Source: SIG424 sp045546695
GTDB taxonomy: Bacteria; Bacillota; Clostridia; UBA1212; UBA1255
Assembly: GCA_045546695.1 (NCBI GenBank)
Contig: JAZQDE010000016.1
Coordinates: 1 to 52,249 of the forward strand
DNA length: 52,249 nt
Reading direction: 5' to 3'
In this document: positions 1-8,700 of the stretch, one piece after another
Layout: the number at the start of each line of letters is the position of its first letter
How positions within the stretch are numbered: position 1 is the first letter of the stretch
The notes under the pieces: generated by a model
What the model was told of the DNA's origin: nothing
Seen by the model: the letters and a program-made list of their open reading frames with translations, nothing else
Databases searched by the model: none
Position numbers and translations under genes: made by a program

Positions 1-58
1 TAGCGTATCCGCCCTCATATGCTTTTTTGAACATTTCTTTTGATGTAACTAATGGCAT
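1..58 (-). CDS. fba: class II fructose-1,6-bisphosphate aldolase, N-terminal fragment cut by the window edge
   Basis: Only the first 19 residues are inside the window: MPLVTSKEMFKKAYEGGYA. This matches the characteristic start of Zn-dependent class II fructose-bisphosphate aldolases, which split fructose-1,6-bisphosphate into glyceraldehyde-3-phosphate and dihydroxyacetone phosphate in glycolysis. The ATG at 58 was chosen over an in-frame ATG at 67 because an AAGGAG sequence lies directly against the latter and 9 nt before the former. A GTGCA-N4-TGCAC dyad at 95-108 lies upstream and could be an operator or a weak hairpin. The identification rests on a short but very typical N-terminus. Confidence 0.8.
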   Translation of the reverse strand, partial: MPLVTSKEMFKKAYEGGYA

Positions 59-128
59 AAAAGACATCTCCTTAACTATAAAATAATACTGAACGTGCAA
101 ATATGCACATCTTAGTTATTTTACCAAT

Positions 129-1649
129 TTAGTTCGAAGTATGCAAGCCTAAGTTAACATATTCTGCCAACATCGCAACAAAACCTGCTCTGTAGCCCTT
201 AACGTCTGCGCCTTTGTTTGCATTTGCAAACGTAGCGACATCCTCAACAGTCGTATTTACATAAGAAGATCCTCTTAATATTTCGGCAAAAGCAGCGACA
301 GCGCACGCGAAGTTGTAGTCTGTGTCGGGGGTCTGTGTAATGTTGCTGTTTGTATATACAGCCTCATGAGAAGCGCCATTTTCCGGATCCTTGTATCTGA
401 TGCACACGTCAAACAAATGGCCGCCTGTATATCCCTCTTTCAGCTTAAGTTCAACTAAAACGATAACGTCCGTGCCGGCACCGATTTCGCCCGCATCTTT
501 ATTTTCGTCGTCAAATTCTTCTGAACTCATAAGTCTGTTCTCGTAGCCCACAAGTCTGTATTCGCTGACATTTTCTGTATTGAAGCGTATCTGTGACTTT
601 ACGTCATTTGCAACGGTGAAAAGATTGCCACCCATTTCATCAATCAGCACCTTCTGCGCCGTAGTAAGTGAGTCAATGTATGAATAGTTGCCGTTTCCGT
701 GAGTGGAAAGAGTTTCCATCATATCGTCCCTGAGGTTGCCTGTGCCAAAGCCGAGACAGCTTAAATAAATGCCGTCGTTTCGCTTTTCACCGATAAAATT
801 CTTAAGTTTTTCAGTGTTTGAGATGCCTACGTTAAAATCGCCGTCTGTGGCCAGAATAACGCGGTTGTTGCCGCCGTCGATATAATTCTTCTTTGCAAGG
901 TCGTACGCCTTCTGTATGCCCTGAGCGCCTGCTGTAGAGCCGCCTGCCGACAAAGAATCAAGAGCAGAAATAATAGCGTCCCTGTCGTTTCCTCTGGCAC
1001 TGTCGAGCACTACGCCTGCAGAGCCTGCGTATGCAACGATGCTCACTCTGTCATTTTCTGTAAGATGTTCCGTAAGGAGTGAAAAAGCCTTTATAACGAG
1101 TGGCAGTTTGTCGTATGAATACATCGAACCTGATGTGTCGATCAGAAAAGTGAGATTGCTCGGAGGCAGATTATCTGTCGCGATATCAGCCGTTTTCACC
1201 CTGATATATGCCATGTATTTGCCTTCTGCAAACGGTGACGCAGCAATCTGCGTTACTACGCCGAAAGGATGCTCCGCGTTTGCTTCTACATTCGCATCGT
1301 AGTCAAAATAATTAAGAAGCTCCTCTGTACGCACCGCATCGACAGGCGGCTTGTTTCCACCTTTGATATATCTGGCAATATTTGTATATGCAGCAGTATC
1401 AACCTTTAGTGAAAAAGCTTTTGTAGGTTCTGTCTGAGTAGATATAAACGCATTTTGAATAATCTCATTATAACTTTCATTATAACTTTCATTGTTCTGA
1501 ATTGATCCGTCTATTTGAGAGAATAAAAACTCCGAATCCATCATACCATACCCAAGGGATGAGTTTCCTTTATCAAACGAGGCTGCGCAAGATGCAAGGC
1601 AGATGCACAAAAATAGTAGTAATAAAACAGTACAGATGTTTTTTTTCAT
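129..1649 (-). CDS. YfbK-like von Willebrand factor A lipoprotein
   Basis: A predicted secreted lipoprotein of 506 residues. The signal peptide ends in a lipobox (LASC, Cys21). A vWA-N-type region (about 65-125) is followed by a vWA domain with an intact MIDAS: DTSGS at 171-175, Thr in GGSTAG near 239, and Asp in ATDGD near 269. The C-terminal third resembles DUF3520, so the domain order is that of E. coli YfbK. vWA domains bind protein ligands through a divalent metal; the partner is unknown. The start was moved to 1649 because AAAGGACTG precedes MKKN; a longer frame reaching 1700 has no such site. The gene lies 66 nt downstream of a sigma factor and its membrane partner and is probably in their operon. 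A short ESYNESYNE repeat lies between the lipobox and the first domain. Confidence 0.85.
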   Translation of the reverse strand: MKKNICTVLLLLFLCICLASCAASFDKGNSSLGYGMMDSEFLFSQIDGSIQNNESYNESYNEIIQNAFISTQTEPTKAFSLKVDTAAYTNIARYIKGGNKPPVDAVRTEELLNYFDYDANVEANAEHPFGVVTQIAASPFAEGKYMAYIRVKTADIATDNLPPSNLTFLIDTSGSMYSYDKLPLVIKAFSLLTEHLTENDRVSIVAYAGSAGVVLDSARGNDRDAIISALDSLSAGGSTAGAQGIQKAYDLAKKNYIDGGNNRVILATDGDFNVGISNTEKLKNFIGEKRNDGIYLSCLGFGTGNLRDDMMETLSTHGNGNYSYIDSLTTAQKVLIDEMGGNLFTVANDVKSQIRFNTENVSEYRLVGYENRLMSSEEFDDENKDAGEIGAGTDVIVLVELKLKEGYTGGHLFDVCIRYKDPENGASHEAVYTNSNITQTPDTDYNFACAVAAFAEILRGSSYVNTTVEDVATFANANKGADVKGYRAGFVAMLAEYVNLGLHTSN

Positions 1650-1715
1650 TAAATTCAGTCCTTTCTTTCGTTTTCTGCTTATATAACTTTCAAAAAGCAA
1701 AAAACATTACAGGTC

Positions 1716-2315
1716 TTATAAAAATAATTTAATATCTTCACACAAAGCGATAAGAGTCTCCATCTCATAAACGCATGACATGCAAATCATCCAATCTCCT
1801 TTTTTAGCTGCCAATATTTTGTATTCTGCTCTATTCTTATAATATTTCGAATTACTTACTTGCATTCCGTCCGAATCAAAATCTTTTACAGGCATAAGAT
1901 GTACCACCGCGTCATCACCGTATCTGTCATTTATCGTATATATAACGTGACCTTGATCCTCTGTTATCTTATCAATCTCAAAGCGAGAGTCAGACAGTGA
2001 TATATAGGGCCTTTTATCAGACGGGGTAACGGCAGCCGACGGAGAGCTGCTCACATCCGGCTGATAATCGTTATTCAAAAACCGAGTGAATACAACCGTG
2101 CTTAGAAGCACAAAAATTATTGTTATACATGCGCATGCCGCAGAAACCCACGGAATCCAGCGGCGTGATTTGTTTCGAATAGTTGTCGGAATACTTGGCA
2201 TGTGCTGCTTTGTGCAATTAAGTTCCATACTTTCACGGTCATATTGTTCACCTGTTTTTTTAACGTATTCTTTTGCAATTTCTCTTAGTATTTTTTCATT
2301 CTTATATGAATTCAT
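1716..2315 (-). CDS. single-pass membrane protein, probable anti-sigma factor
   Basis: The product has 199 residues: about 50 cytoplasmic residues, one membrane helix (about 54-78), and an extracellular domain of about 115 residues. I recognise no named domain. Its position supports an anti-sigma role. Its ATG follows the sigma-factor TGA after one base (TGATATG), so the two are translationally coupled, and sigma factor first with membrane protein second is the usual ECF order. An upstream in-frame ATG at 2390 would lie inside the sigma gene and was rejected. The outer domain could sense an envelope signal, but this is inference. The next gene is a vWA lipoprotein that may act on the same face of the membrane. 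Confidence 0.65.
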   Translation of the reverse strand: MNSYKNEKILREIAKEYVKKTGEQYDRESMELNCTKQHMPSIPTTIRNKSRRWIPWVSAACACITIIFVLLSTVVFTRFLNNDYQPDVSSSPSAAVTPSDKRPYISLSDSRFEIDKITEDQGHVIYTINDRYGDDAVVHLMPVKDFDSDGMQVSNSKYYKNRAEYKILAAKKGDWMICMSCVYEMETLIALCEDIKLFL

Positions 2316-2316
2316 A

Positions 2317-2883
2317 TCACTGCCACACCTGCCTTTCTGAAACAATTTTTGCCATCTTTTTTCTTGCTCGGTGTAGGCGCACCCTTGCAAGGTTATCCGT
2401 TATACCAAGTAGCTGCGCAACCTCAGTAAGATTCATGTCATGTCCGTAGTACAGCAAGAAAATTTCCCTAAGAGGTTCTTCTAACTTGTCAAGCAAGCCA
2501 ACAATCTCCTCAGCCGTGATTTTTGATATAACAGACTGTTCCGTACTTACAGTGTCTGCCACATCAAACTCTTCATCAATCGGGACGTAATCTTCTTCAT
2601 TTCGTTTTGATATCATTGAAAGCGCCACGTTTTTCACAACAGTAACCACAAAAGAAGCTGTTTGAGGAGACGGCACCTTGTCCTCCAGCTTATGTAAATT
2701 CTTATAAATGCGCATAAAAGCCTCACTCACAGCATCTTCGCTAAGGCTATGATCGTTTAATATCTGCATAGCTTTTGAATACATCAGCCTGGCATACTGT
2801 AAGTATATCTTTTCAAACTTTTCTTGTTTTTCACCCTCGTTATCGTCAAACACAAATAACGAGCCAGCAATACATAGTACCAA
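2317..2883 (-). CDS. ECF-type RNA polymerase sigma factor
   Basis: A 188-residue sigma-70 family protein of ECF size. Region 2 (about 25-95) has the pattern LSEDAVSEAFMRIYKNL. Region 4 (about 130-185) has LREIFLLYYGHDMNLTEVA and then the recognition helix LGITDNLARVRLHRARKKM. It should direct RNA polymerase to a small regulon, possibly including its own operon. The start is a TTG at 2883, with GGAGGT 5 nt before it; no ATG lies near this site. A GTG ten codons further in is an alternative. It leads a three-gene operon with the membrane partner and the vWA lipoprotein. A housekeeping-type promoter precedes it at 2929-2957. Confidence 0.9.
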   Translation of the reverse strand: MVLCIAGSLFVFDDNEGEKQEKFEKIYLQYARLMYSKAMQILNDHSLSEDAVSEAFMRIYKNLHKLEDKVPSPQTASFVVTVVKNVALSMISKRNEEDYVPIDEEFDVADTVSTEQSVISKITAEEIVGLLDKLEEPLREIFLLYYGHDMNLTEVAQLLGITDNLARVRLHRARKKMAKIVSERQVWQ

Positions 2884-2928
2884 AACTTACCTCCCTACGT
2901 ATTTATAAACCTGATTTGTATTGAAAAC

Positions 2929-2957
2929 ATTACACCATATCTGAAAAATTTTTGCAA
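2929..2957 (-). promoter_or_regulatory. sigma-A-type promoter of the sigma-factor operon
   Basis: On the minus strand TTGCAA is followed by 17 bp and TGTAAT (five of six matches at -10). The -35 begins 8 bp past the 3' end of the tRNA-Gly gene, so the operon could also receive read-through from the tRNA. Confidence 0.55.
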
Positions 2958-2964
2958 TAAAAAA

Positions 2965-3035
2965 AGCGGGTAAAGGGAATCGAACCCTCATAATCAGCTT
3001 GGAAGGCTGATGTTCTACCACTGAACTATACCCGC
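2965..3035 (-). tRNA. tRNA-Gly (anticodon TCC)
   Basis: The minus strand folds as a 71-nt cloverleaf. The acceptor stem is GCGGGTA with TACCCGC, the D arm contains AGTTCAGTGGT, the anticodon loop reads CTTCCAA, and the T loop is GTTCGATTC. The discriminator is T, CCA is not encoded, and a short T run follows the gene. Confidence 0.97.
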
Positions 3036-3061
3036 GTGCGACTATCTGTCGAACAGTCGCC

Positions 3062-3090
3062 ATTATACAACCTAAAAAATGCTTTGTCAA
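3062..3090 (-). promoter_or_regulatory. consensus promoter of tRNA-Gly
   Basis: A perfect TTGACA, 17-bp spacer and perfect TATAAT on the minus strand, about 27 bp before the tRNA. The short 5' leader contains a GCGACT/AGTCGC hairpin (3038-3060). Confidence 0.85.
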
Positions 3091-3108
3091 CTAAAAATCA
3101 CGTGAAAA

Positions 3109-3132
3109 CAGCCGGGCTACTTCACCCGGCTG
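3109..3132 (-). terminator. terminator after the NagD-like gene
   Basis: An 8-bp GC-rich stem, CAGCCGGG with CCCGGCTG, and an 8-nt loop, followed on the minus strand by TTTTC. It lies 17 nt after the stop codon of the phosphatase gene. Confidence 0.7.
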
Positions 3133-3149
3133 CCGAAATATTTTTTTTA

Positions 3150-3992
3150 TTATGGAACAATATGTCCTACACCATCCAAAATAATTCTTGGTCTGTACGG
3201 ATATTGCGTAAGAGTCTCTTTAGTAGTAACGCCCGAAAGGACAAGCACCGTGTCAAGGCCGCTTTCGATACCGGCGATAATATCTGTATCCATTCTGTCA
3301 CCCACTATAGCGGCATCCTGTGAATGCACGCCGAGCATCTGAAGACCTGTGCGCATCATCAGCGGATTAGGTTTGCCAACGTAGTACGCCGCCTTGCCTG
3401 TCGCCATCTCAATCGGAGAAACCAACGCTCTGCAGGCAGGCACAATACCCTGCTCAACAGGCGCCGTCAGGTCGGTATTTGTACCGATAAGCTTTGCGCC
3501 ATTCAAAACGAGTCTTACAGCCTTGCACATAGCGTCATAATTATAATTCTGCGTCTCGCCTATTATTACATAATCAGGATCGATGTTATTTATCAGAATA
3601 CCTGCATCGTGAAGTGCATTCAAAAGTCCCGGCTCACCTATTACGTATGCGCTCGCACCCGGCTTCTGGTTGCTTACAAACTTCGCTGTCGCAAGGGCAC
3701 TTGTATAGAAATGGCTCTGGTCTACGTCAAGACCCATTCTCGACAATTTGAGCTGGAGTTCTCTCGGAGACGAAGCACTGCTGTTTGTTAAAAACAAAAA
3801 CTTTTTATCTTCCTTATATAGCCAGTCAACGAACTCCTTTACACCCGGAAGAAGTTTGTTTCCGTGATAAAGAACGCCGTCCATATCGCATATAAAACCT
3901 TGTTTATTTCTTAAGCTTTGTATAAAAATGCACTCCTTTGTTGTGTATTTTGTATCCTTTGGAATTATATAAGGATTAAAGGTTTTTTTCAA
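3150..3992 (-). CDS. NagD-like HAD superfamily phosphatase
   Basis: A cytosolic HAD phosphatase of the NagD/4-nitrophenylphosphatase group, which removes phosphate from small sugar or nucleotide phosphates through a phospho-aspartate. Motif I is CDMDG (Asp36 and Asp38), motif II is FLTNSS (about 67-72), a GKPNP segment carries the motif III lysine, and VGDRMDTD is motif IV. A C2-type cap lies between motifs II and III. The substrate cannot be told from sequence. The start is uncertain. The TTG at 3992 has no ribosome binding site and gives about 25 more residues than the family usually has before motif I. An AAAGGAG site at 3933-3939 points to an ATA codon at 3923, which would give the usual length. 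Confidence 0.88.
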   Translation of the reverse strand: MKKTFNPYIIPKDTKYTTKECIFIQSLRNKQGFICDMDGVLYHGNKLLPGVKEFVDWLYKEDKKFLFLTNSSASSPRELQLKLSRMGLDVDQSHFYTSALATAKFVSNQKPGASAYVIGEPGLLNALHDAGILINNIDPDYVIIGETQNYNYDAMCKAVRLVLNGAKLIGTNTDLTAPVEQGIVPACRALVSPIEMATGKAAYYVGKPNPLMMRTGLQMLGVHSQDAAIVGDRMDTDIIAGIESGLDTVLVLSGVTTKETLTQYPYRPRIILDGVGHIVP

Positions 3993-4050
3993 GTGGTGAA
4001 AAGAGCATCTGCGTCACAACAAACAGCTGCAAATTTTTTCAAAAAAAGGG

Positions 4051-4079
4051 TTGTGTTTTTTGCCCGACGGTGTTATTAT
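4051..4079 (+). promoter_or_regulatory. promoter of tRNA-Arg
   Basis: TTGTGT, 17 bp, TATTAT on the plus strand. The predicted start lies about 20 nt before the tRNA. The same transcript may continue into the flavoprotein and trmL, because I see no other good promoter before 4234. Confidence 0.6.
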
Positions 4080-4106
4080 AGCTGAGCAACATTTTGAATG
4101 TCGCAT

Positions 4107-4180
<74 letters not shown>

Positions 4181-4233
4181 TTTTTTTATGTCCTTAAATA
4201 TGTTATGAGTCTGAATCACCGGGGGTGTTTCAT

Positions 4234-5283
4234 ATGTCTGCAAACAATTCTTACGATATCATTGTTATTGGTACAGGGCCTGCAGGTTCAACTTTTTGTC
4301 GTCTTATATCAGATAAATACAAAGTATTATTAATCGGCAAGCCTGACTCTAAGCCTTGCGGCGGACTCCTCTCCCCTGACGCACAATACGAGCTGGCAAA
4401 ATACAACCTTACCTTGCCAAAAGACATTCTTGTAGACCCCCAGATTTTTGCAGTAAAAACAATTGACCTGAACTCATCAAGGCAAAGGTATTACCCACGT
4501 TCGTACCTTAATATGGACAGAACCAGATTTGACAACTGGTTACTTACCATGATAGAGCCCCGCGTAACCATAGCCAGAGCAGTCTGCCGGGACGTAATTA
4601 TGTCCGGTGAAAAGTATCAGGTTCTCTACACTGAAAACGAAGAAGATAAAAATGCTTTCGCTACATATGTCGTTGATGCGTGCGGTGCCGGTTCATTTTT
4701 ACGGAGAAAGATTTTCAAGAAGAAAATACGCAAATATCTTGCAATACAACAGGAATTCAAATCAATTGAGCATAGCCCATTTTATTCATGTATCTTTGAC
4801 AAAAACGCTACGGACTGCTGCTCGTGGACAATATCAAAAGATAAAAAGATGATATATGGCGGCGCTTTTTCCATGAAAAACGCACGTGAAAAATTTGAAG
4901 AGCAAAAGAAAAAAATGAGCGAGCAAGGTTTCATGTTTGCACAAGAACTGAAGCTTGAAGCCTGTGTCGTATATCGTCCTTCCAATCCTTTCCAGTTTAC
5001 ACTTGAAAAAAATAACGTCTTTGCGATAGGAGAAGCAGCAGGATTTATAAGTCCGAGTTCGCTTGAAGGGATAAGCTACGCTATGGCAACAGGACGATTA
5101 CTTGCCTATGCATTTAACAACTGCAAAAAAGAAAATAAAATAAAAACTATTTACAAACGAAAGACCACTTCATTAAGAATGAAAATTGTATTAAAATTAT
5201 TGAAGTGCCCGTTTATGTATAATCATTTCTTACGAAACCTCATACTTAAAACGGGAATTACGTCAGTCAACATTGAAAAGTGA
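4234..5283 (+). CDS. FAD-dependent oxidoreductase of the geranylgeranyl reductase type
   Basis: A 349-residue flavoprotein. An N-terminal Rossmann motif (VIGTGPAGS, about 11-19) binds the ADP part of FAD. A CGG turn (about 46-48) and the later motif AIGEAAGFISPSSLEGI (last quarter) are typical of geranylgeranyl reductase / FixC-like enzymes, which saturate isoprenoid chains or pass electrons. It is shorter than plant and archaeal enzymes, and the substrate is unknown. The ATG at 4234 was chosen because GGGGGTG ends 6 nt before it; a GTG at 4225 lies inside that site. The TGA at the end overlaps the ribosome binding site of trmL (TGAGGA), so the two are co-transcribed. Confidence 0.8.
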   Translation: MSANNSYDIIVIGTGPAGSTFCRLISDKYKVLLIGKPDSKPCGGLLSPDAQYELAKYNLTLPKDILVDPQIFAVKTIDLNSSRQRYYPRSYLNMDRTRFDNWLLTMIEPRVTIARAVCRDVIMSGEKYQVLYTENEEDKNAFATYVVDACGAGSFLRRKIFKKKIRKYLAIQQEFKSIEHSPFYSCIFDKNATDCCSWTISKDKKMIYGGAFSMKNAREKFEEQKKKMSEQGFMFAQELKLEACVVYRPSNPFQFTLEKNNVFAIGEAAGFISPSSLEGISYAMATGRLLAYAFNNCKKENKIKTIYKRKTTSLRMKIVLKLLKCPFMYNHFLRNLILKTGITSVNIEK

Positions 5284-5290
5284 GGAATTT

Positions 5291-5782
5291 ATGGGATTAA
5301 ATATCGTACTGGTTGAACCTGAAATACCACAGAACACAGGAAATATCGTCCGCACGTGCGCAGCCATGAATGCAAAATTACATTTAATAAGGCCCCTGGG
5401 CTTCTCTGTAGAAGACAAATACTTAAAGCGCGCCGGTCTGGATTATTGGCATTTTGTGGATATAAAATATTACGACAGCTTTGATGAAATGAGACAAATG
5501 CAAGGACCTGATGCCAGATTTTTCTTTGCATCCACAAAATCGCAGAAGTCATATTCTGACATTTCCTACAAGGACGAAGATTATATTGTTTTCGGCAAAG
5601 AAACAAAAGGCCTTCCGGAAGATCTTCTGAAGGCCAATTATGATCATTGTATCCGTATACCAATGAGAGATGAATACAGATCCCTTAATTTGTCAAATTC
5701 CGTGGCAATAATTGCCTACGAAGCCATGAGACAGATGAATTTCCCAGGCATGTCTGCAGACGGAAAACTCACACAATATTGA
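5291..5782 (+). CDS. trmL: tRNA (cytidine/uridine-34-2'-O)-methyltransferase TrmL
   Basis: A 163-residue SPOUT methyltransferase, the usual size for TrmL (YibK). This enzyme methylates the ribose of the wobble nucleotide in certain leucine tRNAs, using S-adenosylmethionine. Diagnostic segments are the N-terminal EPEIPQNTGNIVRTC, the central FGKETKGLPE, and the C-terminal knot with IPM.......SLNLSNSVAI, which forms the SAM pocket. The start at 5291 follows GAGGA by 4 nt; a TTG at 5273 lies inside the previous gene. It ends 3 bp before the stop of the convergent CotH/RCC1 gene, leaving no room for a separate terminator. Confidence 0.95.
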   Translation: MGLNIVLVEPEIPQNTGNIVRTCAAMNAKLHLIRPLGFSVEDKYLKRAGLDYWHFVDIKYYDSFDEMRQMQGPDARFFFASTKSQKSYSDISYKDEDYIVFGKETKGLPEDLLKANYDHCIRIPMRDEYRSLNLSNSVAIIAYEAMRQMNFPGMSADGKLTQY

Positions 5783-5785
5783 TTT

Positions 5786-8700
5786 TCATCCAACAGTAAT
5801 CGTTGTTTTACCTGTAGAATCCGATGCAATACCGTCGCCTTTAATTGCGGCGGTATTTTTGCCCCATACAATAATCTCTCCATTGTCTTTGAGCATCACA
5901 CTGAACCATGAGCCGGCACCGGCGCTGATGACGTCAGAGGCTATAATAACGGGAGTGCTTTGAGTTGACGTACTGCCGGCCTTTACCTGACCATAAGAGT
6001 TAAGACCGACGCCATAACATTTATTGTCATTTGTAACGATGAGCGCATGTTCATCCTGCATGCTGACAGATTTAACGTTTGAAAGGAGCTTGTGCACTTT
6101 GCCGTCCCCCTGCCCTGTTACGTATGAAACGCTGCTTCTCCAGCCGATATAGTACAAATCATTGTTGTTATCAATAATAAACGAAGAATGCTCGCCGGCA
6201 ATAACTTCCTTTGCATTGTCAAGCAATTTAACCGGGCTGGTGAAAACTTCCTGAGATGAATTTGTAAGCTTCAGCCAGCGGTTGTCACCGATTCCATATG
6301 CCACGTCGTCGATAACAAATAAGCTGTGTCTGCGGCCTGCGGCCATTGAAGTAACGTTGCTAGCAAGCTTCACAAACGTGTTTACTGCGGCGCCGAGATT
6401 CTTTGTGCCGAGCTGGCCGTTTGTATTGTTGCCGACACCATATAAATCACCATTTGCAAACAGAATCAACGTATGGTCATGTCCGGCACTGATATCTACA
6501 ACCTCAGAATCAACAGAAGGCAGGCTGACTGGCAGAATCGCAAAATTGTCACCGGTGCGTCCAAGCTGGCCATTGCTGTTGTTTCCGAATGAATAAACCA
6601 CTCCGTCGTGTGTCAATATCAAAGTATGAGGAGCCGCACCAACGTTACCTCCCTGCGACGTAGCAATATCTTTAACGTTTGTAGCTATCAGAGCTTTCTT
6701 AAGAAGAGATGACGTAACAACACCGCATTGATTCTGGGTGTTATCTCCCCACGCATACAGATTGCCATTTTCCGCCAGGTAAAAAATGGTAGAAGATGCT
6801 GTTACAATTCTGGGTGTAGTAATTTTATTTTTAGTCGCAAGCACAGTCGCTGTGACTCTGCTTTTTACTGTAATCTCAACAGTCTTTGTATCATAAATCT
6901 TTTGCGTACCATCGGCAAACGTCACGGCAAAACCCTTGAACGTGTATCCTGATTTAACAGTTGCTGTCAGTGTAACAACTTCATTCTTGCTACACTCTTT
7001 TGTGTAACCGCTTTTTACCGAACCACCATTCATCATAACAGTTGTCGTCTCTGACATGTAATTAACTGTCACTTCTGTAGCAGTGATATTCAGTTTTGAC
7101 ACAAGATATTGCTTTACGTATTTAGTGCGATTGCGTAAAAATGTGCGCATTTCTTCAACTTCAGATTCGAATTTTGATAAAGACGTGCCCGAGACAGTCC
7201 ATCTTGAAGCATTAATGTTTATTCCGTTTTTCCGCTCTTCAGCCATCTTGTCGACAAGCGGAATCAGAACATCTTCATTGTAATAATTTTCCATTACGTA
7301 TACGAATCTATCGTAAAAAGATTGCTTGAATTCTTCATTTTTGAGGCAAGCGTTGAACAATCTTGTGATAACCGCATCAGCAGCAAGTGCATTTGCTACG
7401 GTATTTGACTGATACTCGCTACCGCATCCGAAATCAAGATCAAGAAGAACAAATCTCCATTTTGTGTCAAGACCGCTTGGATCTTCGGGATTTTTATTTC
7501 TCCAGACTTTAACATTGTTGCCCGGCCAGTCGCCGTTTCCAAAGTACATATTTGCAATGAAATAATCCATCATGCTTGCTATATCTACTCTTGCTGCCAC
7601 GTAGTCAAAAGATGACTGAACTGCCAGATTATGGGTTGATGCATAATCAAGCAAATCCTCCCATGCCTTTTCATCGCCGTCTACACCTTCTTTTAACTCA
7701 AACGGCGAATTATTATTTCCTGTAACAAGCGGACTTGGTGCTTCGAGCATTACAATATTTTCCTCGGAAACACCATAATGAGCATTAAAGTATTTATCGT
7801 CATACCTTTCACGGGCGTTGTACATTCCCCAGCATTCGCCGTTAACAAAAACAAGAATAGGACGTGATTCCATATAATCAACCACAAGTGGCTCACTTGC
7901 CTTTTGCATAAAAGCATCGCGGAACATTGTTTCAGTACAGTCGTTTCCGGAGTTACGTAAGATTATTCTGTCAAAAGAATCTATTACGTCCCCGTTTACA
8001 TCTTTAGCATTGCCTTCAAAAATGTCATATTTTAACTTTCCGGGATTATCTGTAACTGATGATTCTGCACCTTTTTTGAAATACAAACGCATCGATTTCA
8101 TATGATTCCCCAAAGAGCCGTTGCCACTCATACAAAGTTCTACATACTGACCGGACTGCTTTACTCCCTTTTCATCAAACATCTCAACAAAAACAACAAT
8201 ACGTTCTTTCGTCGCAAACGGATGTTGCATTACACTCACATATATGCCCGTGTCGGTAGTAAAATCATCCATTTTTGTCGTAATTGAAACGACAGGCATA
8301 TCGTATTTTTCCATCATTCTTGAGCCTACGTAATACGAGTTAATGACAACCGGTGTAGCTACACCATTTTTCACAGCAACCGCTTTAATGGATTTTCCTA
8401 TGATCTGTGTTCTCGGATTCGGCAGATTAAAAGCCTGAGATGTTGCGGTTGTTACAGGACCCGGATTGCTATTCATACTGTTTTTAATTGATATCGGTTT
8501 TGTATAGGTGATACGCGTAGTGCTCGAGCGTGGATCGGACCCGTCTGTTGTGTAATAAATTGTATAACCCGGCTTTGAACTTAGTGTAAGTTCAAATGGC
8601 GAAGTATATACACCGCCTTCATGTGAAAAGACTACAGTAGGATCGTTCGGCTTTGCTGTCGGCGTAGGCGTCGGCTTTGGTGTCGGCGCCAAAGTCGCAT

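Noticed and set aside
2887..3090. A 67-residue reading frame across tRNA-Gly
   Set aside because: It is the translation of the tRNA itself (the familiar GYSSVVEHQPSK pattern) and has no coding support.
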